Source: a virus. Taken from it: 20,657 nucleotides of DNA. Where the stretch lies: IMG/VR virus record IMGVR_UViG_3300021364_000790, positions 1 to 20,657 of that record. One strand, 5' to 3'. Below, one piece after another: positions 6,635 to 14,219 of this stretch. Position numbers and translations under genes: made by a program. The notes below the pieces were generated by a model. That model had not been told where the DNA came from. It saw only the letters and a program-made list of their open reading frames with translations, and did no database searches. Positions within the stretch are counted from its first letter, which is position 1; each line of letters opens with the position of its first letter.

Positions 6635-9600
6635 AGACACTATACTTAGCACTGGTAGCATTATAGTTTTGTAGAACTTCTGCTGCTGATAAAACTCTAT
6701 CATAAATTTGAATCTCTCCAATAGAACCAGGCCAATATTCACCATTTGTATTGTTAGATCCAATGCTCCATCCTGCAGATCCACCGTGAGTTCCACCATT
6801 GTCAGTCATAGTTTGTGATACACCATCCAAATAGATTGCATGAGCAGGATTGTTACTTCCAACTACAGTCCAAACAATTTGATGCCAATCTCCTGGTCCA
6901 GTTGTAGCAGGTGTGGGAGCAGTCCAATGACTTGTTCCACCATACATCAAAGTAATATTACCAGGCCAAGAAGCAACATTTACAATGCCACAACTAACTC
7001 TCTGACCTGCAATATTCATATTAAGAATCTCATCCATCAGGTTGACTCCAGGAGTCCATGCCGCATTATGAGTCACCCAAGCACAAACAGTGAATGGGTA
7101 TGCATTGATAGGACCAGCAAAAGATATGTTATCGTTAGATCCATCAAAACCAAAAGAGTTTCCACCAAATACTGGTCCATTGAGTGTGCCAGTATAAGAA
7201 GAACTTGAGAGGTTCTTTACTGTGGTTGGTGCGTTGATGGATAGTCCAGATGTTCTGATGTATCTACCATATGAATTTCCACGTTCAACTTGAGGATGCC
7301 AAATGAATAGAGACTTATCAACACCAACTCCAGCATAAGTATTAGCACTAATGCCAAGATACATAGCGCCATTAGTATTACTCTTTGTTCTAGTCCACTT
7401 ACAGAAATACCAACCATCTCCAACAGCAGACATACTAGCACCATTATTAGTAGTGACTCCAGTTGTTAAATTGAAGTTTGCTTGAGAGTCTCCAAACATA
7501 TGCATTTCCAAAACATCATGTGTATTAGCTTTGGCAAAAACAGTAAAGGTAAATGTATCACCGCTAGCAACCGTAACGTTGGGCATGGTTGCGATATTGA
7601 AGTAAGATAACTGTTGCTGTGAAGGGATAGATTCTTTTAGAAGTGCTGCTGTCCTAGATCCATCAGGAGCAATAGCATAGTTATTTTCCCAGAAGTGAAC
7701 TGCTTGATTCCACTTAGTAAAGTCTTCACTCCAAGGAAGTAAGTTTTCAGCACGATCATAAGTCGCTCTGTTTCCAAAGTCATAATTCAGAACTAGATTA
7801 TTATCAACCACAATACCATCAGAAGTAATCTTAGGTGCTACGTCAGGTGCTTCGTCGATATACTTACTCTTGGTGGAGTTGTAGTCTTGGAAAATCTGTG
7901 TTGCTGTTAGAGATCTACTCCAGATTCTAAACTCAGCGATGTCTCCATTGTAAGCATAAGGAGCACCAATCTGCCTAGATCCAATACGAACTGTTCCACC
8001 TGGGTAATGGTAGGGAGTTCCACTAAAAACAGCAGATGTATCTAACACACCATTCTTGTAGATGTATTGAGTAGTTCCATCCCACTTAATAGTAACATGA
8101 ATCCACTCTCCGTCAGGGAAGTTATTGGATCTCAGTTCTGATGTGAATCCAACTCCATTATCATTCAGACCAAACTCAATTGTATTTGGTTCAAAATTAT
8201 TTCTCTCTACTCTCCATGATTGTTCAGCGTCACCGTTACCAATCTGCATTAGTCCTTGAACTGCCACAAACTGTGCTGCCTGCCCTCCTGTAGTAGTTCC
8301 ACGCTGCCACCATGATGCTGTGAATCCACTAGTAATCAAATCGGGTTGATAGTCTCTAGGTAAATCAATAGCAGTTCCAGGGAAGTTGGCGCCTGCTCTT
8401 GTTTGGAGCTCCCACCATCCACTACTATTCCACGTTGCTCCGTCAGCAGTGACAGCAGCGTTACCATTAGCAGTGATAGAAAGAACATCTTCACCACCAT
8501 CACTGATGGTATCACCCTGACATGTAAGAAGTTTTGTTCCAGGAACTCTAGTCAGTGGTTCTGTTGGTGGTGTAAAGTTTGATGTGTAGAGTGCGGTTCC
8601 TTTTACAATACGGAAGTTAGAAATATATCCATTCCAACTAGAATTAGTTGGATCATTTGTATTGGCACCAACTCTAAATGTATAAGCAGAATAATCTACA
8701 GAATTTGTTTGAGTAGCACTAACATCAAAAGTTCCGTTGATATAAAGACTAATTGTATTTCCACCAGATTTAACAAAGGCAAGGTGAGTCCATTTATTTA
8801 ATTGCACAGTGGCAGTGCTACTAAAAAGTATACCATCATTATATCTGAATCTAAATTTATCTACATCATCAGCTGCTTCTAAAGAATAAGAATTACCCAA
8901 AGAAGGACCCATATTCCAGATACGTTTCCAATTACCACCTGTTGCTAATGAACTAGGATAAACCCAACACTCAATTGTAAAATCATCAGTTCCAAAATTC
9001 CAATTAGATCCAGCAGCAACATCCAAGTAATCATTTGTCCCATCAAAACTTACACTGCCCCACCCCAAGTATGGTTCACTGATGACAGTAGTTCCATCTC
9101 TTCCTTTACCAGAAAGATCAGTCCAAGTTCTACCACTTTGACTTTCTCCAAGACTAAACTCAGCAAAGTCTGGAGGTCTAATAGCAGGACTACCACTATA
9201 CTCAAAGCTACCAGCATCATCCATCTGTCTCTTTTTGTTAGAGACCTGAGTAGACAAGTCATCAAAGACAATCTTGTTAGCAGTAAATGGATAGGTGATG
9301 AAGTCGCTAGTGTCGTTCCTTACCGAACCGTCAGATACTCTACTAATTGCGTCACCAATGTTTAGAATTTCATAGTCGATAGTCTCACCAGTTCCTTCTG
9401 CATATTGGAAACCACCCAAACCATTACCAGAACTACTGACCTGACCGAATGTGTATGAATCTGGTGTTCCATTCAATCCATCAATAGCACCGTCAACATA
9501 CATTAGGTAATAGAATGATGGGTCAGCATCAAGACAAACATTACTAAACGAATCAGTATTATTAAAAGAACTGAATAAAGTTCTTCTCCAAACTAGGTTA

Positions 9601-10607
9601 CCATCTTTACCATACTTGCTCAGTACACCACCACGATCATTTCCATTCTGATCATAGTAAGTTCCAAACACAATAGTTTGTTCTGTTTCACCATCAGATT
9701 TTACACGATCAAAAGTGAAATTTTCTAGTGCTGTACCGTTAGTTCTCTTCTGCCAGATTAGATTTCCTTCAGCGGTGTATTTGAATATGTAACCTTGATC
9801 AGAAGAAGTTCCAACAATATAAATTTGATTATTGTTGTCAATAAAAACATCATTCAATACTAGATTAGCACCCGCATCTAAAGTTCTATCCCATAGAACT
9901 TCTCCAGTGTCAGTATCAATCTTGACAATATATCCTTTAGTAAAACTGTCGTCCTCTAGAGAACCAACAGCAACTACTTCTCTTCTAGAGTTAGCATCAA
10001 TACTAATAAGAGTAACGTCTCTGCCTAGCATGAATGCTGACTTACCCCATCCAGGGTTGCCATTGACATCAAACTTTTCTACAAATGCTTGTGCATCTCC
10101 TGATGTGTAACCACAAGCATAATAATTTGCTAAGTTAGTAACAGTATCTACTGCTGATGCAACACCAGTATACTCTACATCAGCAGAGTTAGTTGTTGCT
10201 TGCCAATTAATAGTACCATTATTTTGATATTGTGCAATCCAAGGCACATTACCAGTCTTACCAACAACAATCAAATTATCGTTACTATCCAACTCCATGG
10301 CACGAAGAGTTGTGTCAAGACCTTGTGTAGATTCTATTCTGGTTGTGTAATCTGTAGTCAGAGAACCAGTCTCTAGATTATAATCTTGTCTTTCAAACCA
10401 ACCAAATTCTGTTGAGTTGCTATCTTGTGCTGTACCAGCGAGAGCATACTTCTGGTTGGAAAAGATATACTTTATTTCCGAAGGTAAGTATACACCATCA
10501 GTCCCTGCCGACTGATCAATCGTTTCAAAAAAGTTTGTTACAGCTGCTTGACCAGACGAACCTAGGAGAAATAGGTTTCTGGCGGGACTATTAATTCCTA
10601 CTGGCAT
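6633..10607 (-). CDS. giant tail fibre/adhesin: beta-propeller plus three LamG-like domains
   Basis: 1324 residues. The N-terminus (MPVGINSPARNLFLLGSSGQ) matches a cyanophage structural-protein form I recognise. Residues about 45-450 hold repeated blade-like units ending in a Gly-x-(L/I/V)-x-Trp pattern (NNGTINWQ, DTGEVLWDRTL, AEGNLIWQKR, KDGNLVWRRT), suggesting a beta-propeller. Three concanavalin-like/LamG domains follow: 516-690 (VSFDGTNDYLDV to SNFRIVKGTALYTSNF), 735-912 (ending AEFRIWSRSLTATQIFQDYN) and 1128-1322 (FGFDGSNDNISF to IQIYDRVLSAAEVLQNYN). Between the last two, 954-1120 resembles a carbohydrate-binding module (NLLPWSEDFTKW to ERGNSYGRYIRTSG). The domain set argues for binding glycans or another host surface ligand. 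GAGGAT gives a good ribosome site, and the ATG lies 10 bases after the upstream stop, so the two giant genes form one unit. Confidence 0.87.
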   Translation of the reverse strand: MPVGINSPARNLFLLGSSGQAAVTNFFETIDQSAGTDGVYLPSEIKYIFSNQKYALAGTAQDSNSTEFGWFERQDYNLETGSLTTDYTTRIESTQGLDTTLRAMELDSNDNLIVVGKTGNVPWIAQYQNNGTINWQATTNSADVEYTGVASAVDTVTNLANYYACGYTSGDAQAFVEKFDVNGNPGWGKSAFMLGRDVTLISIDANSRREVVAVGSLEDDSFTKGYIVKIDTDTGEVLWDRTLDAGANLVLNDVFIDNNNQIYIVGTSSDQGYIFKYTAEGNLIWQKRTNGTALENFTFDRVKSDGETEQTIVFGTYYDQNGNDRGGVLSKYGKDGNLVWRRTLFSSFNNTDSFSNVCLDADPSFYYLMYVDGAIDGLNGTPDSYTFGQVSSSGNGLGGFQYAEGTGETIDYEILNIGDAISRVSDGSVRNDTSDFITYPFTANKIVFDDLSTQVSNKKRQMDDAGSFEYSGSPAIRPPDFAEFSLGESQSGRTWTDLSGKGRDGTTVISEPYLGWGSVSFDGTNDYLDVAAGSNWNFGTDDFTIECWVYPSSLATGGNWKRIWNMGPSLGNSYSLEAADDVDKFRFRYNDGILFSSTATVQLNKWTHLAFVKSGGNTISLYINGTFDVSATQTNSVDYSAYTFRVGANTNDPTNSSWNGYISNFRIVKGTALYTSNFTPPTEPLTRVPGTKLLTCQGDTISDGGEDVLSITANGNAAVTADGATWNSSGWWELQTRAGANFPGTAIDLPRDYQPDLITSGFTASWWQRGTTTGGQAAQFVAVQGLMQIGNGDAEQSWRVERNNFEPNTIEFGLNDNGVGFTSELRSNNFPDGEWIHVTIKWDGTTQYIYKNGVLDTSAVFSGTPYHYPGGTVRIGSRQIGAPYAYNGDIAEFRIWSRSLTATQIFQDYNSTKSKYIDEAPDVAPKITSDGIVVDNNLVLNYDFGNRATYDRAENLLPWSEDFTKWNQAVHFWENNYAIAPDGSRTAALLKESIPSQQQLSYFNIATMPNVTVASGDTFTFTVFAKANTHDVLEMHMFGDSQANFNLTTGVTTNNGASMSAVGDGWYFCKWTRTKSNTNGAMYLGISANTYAGVGVDKSLFIWHPQVERGNSYGRYIRTSGLSINAPTTVKNLSSSSYTGTLNGPVFGGNSFGFDGSNDNISFAGPINAYPFTVCAWVTHNAAWTPGVNLMDEILNMNIAGQRVSCGIVNVASWPGNITLMYGGTSHWTAPTPATTGPGDWHQIVWTVVGSNNPAHAIYLDGVSQTMTDNGGTHGGSAGWSIGSNNTNGEYWPGSIGEIQIYDRVLSAAEVLQNYNATSAKYSV

Positions 10608-10617
10608 CTATCTATCC

Positions 10618-13600
10618 TCAGCTAAAGTCTGTGTTTCCTTGTCCAAAGACCTTCGTTACACCAGCGTTGTCCTTGACGATAACAAATGTAAGTATATCTG
10701 TGTTTGCTGTTGGTACTGGTGGCGAACCGCCCGACCACTGAACACCATTCGAGATCGCTACACTGTCAACATTACATGCGTCACCATAGATTGCTGCAGT
10801 GTTGGCAGTCAAGATCAGAGTGATTGTCTTCGACTGTCCATTAGATAGTCCAACACCAGTGAAGTCCCAAGTGTTGATTGCAGTAGCAGCAGGTGTACCA
10901 CAGAAAGTATTAGCACCTGCAAGGTTGATTGTAAGAACTCCAGAGGATGGAGTCAGAGCAGTTGAGTAGTTGTTGAATACCTTCTCTGTAACTACACCAC
11001 CAATGGTTACGAATCCATCAACAGTTAGATTAGTCAGTGTGCCAACAGATGTAAGTGAAGAGTTGACAACTGTAGCACCAAGAGTAGATGCACTCAATGC
11101 TAACTGGTTACCAATGACAAACTTCTTACCGAATGCAATCTCCAAGTTCTCAGAGAATGTCCAATACTTATCGGTTCTAGTATTGTCATAGAGGATAGTC
11201 TTGTCTGTGTCTCCCTTCAGGATCAATCCACCACCGTTAGCTGCGGTGTCACTGGGACCAGTACCATCAATAGTTGCTGTACCAGATCCACTAACAGAAG
11301 TAGATAGAGTAGCAGAGTTACCATTCAGACTTACAATTTCACAGTTAGCACCAAGATCAATACCACCCGTGACAGAGTTCAATCTCATGCCAGGAATAAT
11401 ACCTGCAGTTGGTGTGATACCTGTGATCTGGTTGCTGCCATCAGTACAAACAGCAGTGAATGTAACGTTAGCAACTGCTGCTAGTTCTAGGTTTTTGTCA
11501 TCTACAGAAATAGTATTCGACTCAATGGTTGTGGTCGTTCCCTGAATCACCAAGTTGCCTTGAATTGTAGTGTCTCCACCAACAGTTAGATCACTAGGAA
11601 CAGTAACCTTAAACTGATTGTCACCCCTAATCCATGCGTTGGTTCCAGATCCAATGACAAGTTGTCTATCACCACCAATGTTTGGTGGAGCATAAGTTGC
11701 ATCAGCAGCGTTCTCGTTATCTGATGGACCGATCAGAACGTTACCAGTTCCTAGTGCAGCGTAACCAGCATAGTGTCCGATACATACGTTAGCATCACCT
11801 GCGTTGTTGGATGCCAGTGAGTTGTTACCGATACCAACGTTCTGCTCACCGTCTAGGTTTACCAACAAACAATCTTTACCAATCGCAACGTTGTTACGTC
11901 CAACACCATTTGCTCTCAGTGCTCTGTTACCAATCGCAGTGTTAGAAGCACCAGAGTTATTTGTATACAGTGCTTCAAAACCGATCGCAGTATTCTGAGA
12001 TCCAGAACTATTGTTTAGCAGTGCATTGTGACCAGCACGAACGTTAGATGTAACACTACCACCACCTCTACCAACGTAGAATGGAGCAGCACTACCACCG
12101 TATAGAGTTAGGTCTGCAAGTTCTAGATTGAGTGTACCATTGAATGTGATTGTATCAGATATTGCTGTACCTACTGTCAGGTCTTCATTGACAACTACAC
12201 TCTGATCAAAGGTTGTAGTACCACCAGCAGCACCAATTGTAATTGTCTGTGCTGCACCACCAAGATTAATAGAAGTTGCAGTGGAGTTGACAAGGTTGAA
12301 AGAAGCAGATCCAGTGTTGATTGCGTTTAGAATCGTTGGACCATCTTGGAATACAAGTCTACTAGTTCCAGTGGTGTCAGAGATAAGACCACGCAATTGA
12401 GTAGAAGTTGTAGATGCAAACGCTGCAAGAGTGTCAGATCTATATGCAATGTTACCACCGTTTCTAAAGTTGACAGTGACAGATGCATTTGCATCATCAC
12501 TAGTAAGAAGCAGTGATCTCTGAACTTCCAGACTCTTAGCAGGATCGACAGTTAGTGTAGAGGATGCTGTCGATGTAATAATCAAACCGTTGATTGATGT
12601 TGCTGTTGCAGCACCAAGTGTAGGTGATGTTAGTGTTGGAGAAGTAAGAGTCTTATTTGTTAGTGTCTGAGTCTCGTTCTCAGATACCATTCTGTGCTCA
12701 ATAGATCCATCAAAAGATCTCCAGTATCCACCGCTCTCATACCACTGGAATGCTTGGTAAGACGATACGTTACCAGCAGCATCAGTTGCTCTGTTGAGTT
12801 GGATACCACCATCAGCACCAGTTAGGTTGGTTCCTTTTCTCAGTTCGATCTGGTTGTCTTCAACAATCAGAGTCTGTGTCTCTAGAATAGTTTGTGTGCC
12901 AGTGACGATTAGGTCACCACCAATAGTAACAGTAGATCCGTTGTCAGTAATAAGACTATTTGCTAGTTGACTGTTACCAGAGTCCCACTTGATAACTGTG
13001 TTACCAGTGAAGTTAGCATTGTTCTTGAGTTGGAAGTCAGCGCCAGAAAGAAGAACACCACCAGATGCAGTCAAAGATGCACCAGTATCAGAGTTGACAG
13101 AACTAATTTCAAATGTGGTTACACCACCTGCTGTTGTCTGAGTAATACTAGTAGCACCAGATCCAGTAAACTTGAAATCTCCTGCGCTGACTAGGTTAGC
13201 ACCAGATGCCAGTCTTGTTACGGTGTTGGTGTCAACACTAGAAATCTCAAGAGTAGATCCTACCTGAGATACAGTAACATTAGTTCCACCAGTAAGAGTG
13301 ATATCACCAGAAGTATAACTTCCAATTGTTGTTCCCCTCAGTCTAGTGACAGTATCAGTGGAAGAGTATTGGATAGTTGGATCTCCATTTCCATCTACAC
13401 CCTGAGAAATACTGGTCGCACCAGCAGCAAGGAATGTGAAATCACCAGAATTAAATACCTGTCCAGCAGTTGCTCTCAGTCTAGTAACAGTATCAACATA
13501 ACTGGAGTCGATAGTAATTGTACCACCTGCTTGAGATACAGTAGAAGATCCAGTAGCAGCGATGGTAATAGCACCAGTCTGTGGTGTACCACCAACAGCA

Positions 13601-14178
13601 GACTGAACTGTAGTTACCGTGTTATTATCTACAGATGTACCAGCAATAGTAATAATATCTCCCTGTCTGTCAAGTTCTAGTACAAGAGGTTGAGATCCAG
13701 CAGGGACAGAAGCAGGAGATCCAACCGCTAGTACGATATCATCATTGCCAGAACCAGATCCACCAGCAGTCAGTCTAATAATTTTTTGTGTTGCAGACAG
13801 TCCATCTACAGCAGAGACTGTATACGTTGTATTGTCATTTGGTGTAACAACTGTTCCGCCTAGAGCAATAGCAGAACCATTGATAGTAATAGATGAGTTG
13901 GATAGAGCAGCGTTTGGGACGTTAGTAATTGTGTTCGAAGCACCTGAAATAGTAGAACTCAAAAGAGTTTTATTTGTCAGTGTTTGTGTCTGTGTTAGAT
14001 ACACATCACCAGGACTACCCCATAGAACATTCGTCCCATCACTAGTCAGATACTTTCCAGCACCCCTGTCACCACTGATGATAATACCATTGTTTGTTAG
14101 CTCTAAACTATCACCAGCTACAAGCTCTTCAATCTTCCTTGATACTTCATTTACAATTAATGGAAAACGGTCAGACAT
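10618..14178 (-). CDS. repeat-built tail fibre/adhesin-like structural protein
   Basis: 1186 residues, Ser/Thr/Gly/Asn-rich and without enzyme motifs. After an N-terminal part (MSDRFPLIVNEVSRKIEELV) come fibre-type modules: QTLTNKTLLSSTISGA (65-80) recurs as QTLTNKTLTSPTLTSP (504-519). A tandem series of about 41-46-residue beta repeats spans 184-361, marked by DTVTRLR at 229 and 275 and DTNTVTRL at 316. Residues 712-817 hold seven units of a 17-residue repeat (core N-x-AIG), probably a beta-solenoid like adhesin head domains. GDLTV/TIQGNLVIQG motifs and KYWTFSENLEIAFGKKFVIG follow, then a compact C-terminus. It is expected to form trimeric fibres on the virion; its order relative to the 1324-residue protein suggests partners in one appendage. 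A late-promoter motif lies 31 bases before the ATG. Confidence 0.86.
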   Translation of the reverse strand: MSDRFPLIVNEVSRKIEELVAGDSLELTNNGIIISGDRGAGKYLTSDGTNVLWGSPGDVYLTQTQTLTNKTLLSSTISGASNTITNVPNAALSNSSITINGSAIALGGTVVTPNDNTTYTVSAVDGLSATQKIIRLTAGGSGSGNDDIVLAVGSPASVPAGSQPLVLELDRQGDIITIAGTSVDNNTVTTVQSAVGGTPQTGAITIAATGSSTVSQAGGTITIDSSYVDTVTRLRATAGQVFNSGDFTFLAAGATSISQGVDGNGDPTIQYSSTDTVTRLRGTTIGSYTSGDITLTGGTNVTVSQVGSTLEISSVDTNTVTRLASGANLVSAGDFKFTGSGATSITQTTAGGVTTFEISSVNSDTGASLTASGGVLLSGADFQLKNNANFTGNTVIKWDSGNSQLANSLITDNGSTVTIGGDLIVTGTQTILETQTLIVEDNQIELRKGTNLTGADGGIQLNRATDAAGNVSSYQAFQWYESGGYWRSFDGSIEHRMVSENETQTLTNKTLTSPTLTSPTLGAATATSINGLIITSTASSTLTVDPAKSLEVQRSLLLTSDDANASVTVNFRNGGNIAYRSDTLAAFASTTSTQLRGLISDTTGTSRLVFQDGPTILNAINTGSASFNLVNSTATSINLGGAAQTITIGAAGGTTTFDQSVVVNEDLTVGTAISDTITFNGTLNLELADLTLYGGSAAPFYVGRGGGSVTSNVRAGHNALLNNSSGSQNTAIGFEALYTNNSGASNTAIGNRALRANGVGRNNVAIGKDCLLVNLDGEQNVGIGNNSLASNNAGDANVCIGHYAGYAALGTGNVLIGPSDNENAADATYAPPNIGGDRQLVIGSGTNAWIRGDNQFKVTVPSDLTVGGDTTIQGNLVIQGTTTTIESNTISVDDKNLELAAVANVTFTAVCTDGSNQITGITPTAGIIPGMRLNSVTGGIDLGANCEIVSLNGNSATLSTSVSGSGTATIDGTGPSDTAANGGGLILKGDTDKTILYDNTRTDKYWTFSENLEIAFGKKFVIGNQLALSASTLGATVVNSSLTSVGTLTNLTVDGFVTIGGVVTEKVFNNYSTALTPSSGVLTINLAGANTFCGTPAATAINTWDFTGVGLSNGQSKTITLILTANTAAIYGDACNVDSVAISNGVQWSGGSPPVPTANTDILTFVIVKDNAGVTKVFGQGNTDFS
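11728..12045 (-). repeat. 17-residue (51-base) coding repeat, seven units
   Basis: The repeat lies inside the 1186-residue protein. Units start at residues 712, 729, 746, 763, 780, 797 and 813 with core N-(T/V)-x-IG (NVRAG, NTAIG, NTAIG, NVAIG, NVGIG, NVCIG, NVLIG), and the middle units are linked by xxAL/xxSL and an Asn/Gly turn. Spacing is exactly 17 residues five times, then 16. The regularity argues for stacked coils of a beta-solenoid. Confidence 0.8.
13096..13629 (-). repeat. tandem coding repeat of about 41-46 residues, four units
   Basis: The units start at about residues 184, 229, 275 and 316 of the 1186-residue protein. Each runs from an Asp/Asn-Thr-Val-Thr-x-Leu start through a GDFTF-like strand to a (S/T)-(V/I)-(S/T)-Q motif and ends in an I-x-S-S strand. 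They are diverged at the amino-acid level, so duplication is old or under diversifying selection. Confidence 0.65.
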
Positions 14179-14209
14179 TTAACTATCCAATGATACTAGT
14201 GCTCAGGTT

Positions 14210-14217
14210 TATTTATG
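14210..14217 (-). promoter_or_regulatory. late promoter motif CATAAATA
   Basis: Minus-strand CATAAATA, two bases after the TGA stop of the protease gene and 31 bases before the ATG at 14178. It probably drives the two giant fibre genes as one transcript. A short TGCC/GGCA hairpin overlaps the stop just upstream. Confidence 0.75.
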
Positions 14218-14219
14218 CC

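Noticed and set aside
11728-12045. Regular 51-base repeats considered as a CRISPR or tandem DNA array
   Set aside because: Units are diverged at the DNA level and preserved as a protein pattern; there are no identical repeats with unique spacers.
13745-14182. 145-codon plus-strand open frame over the start of the 1186-residue gene
   Set aside because: It is antisense to a clearly coding N-terminus. Its smoother composition reflects the Val/Ser/Thr-rich opposite strand, and no promoter or family supports it.
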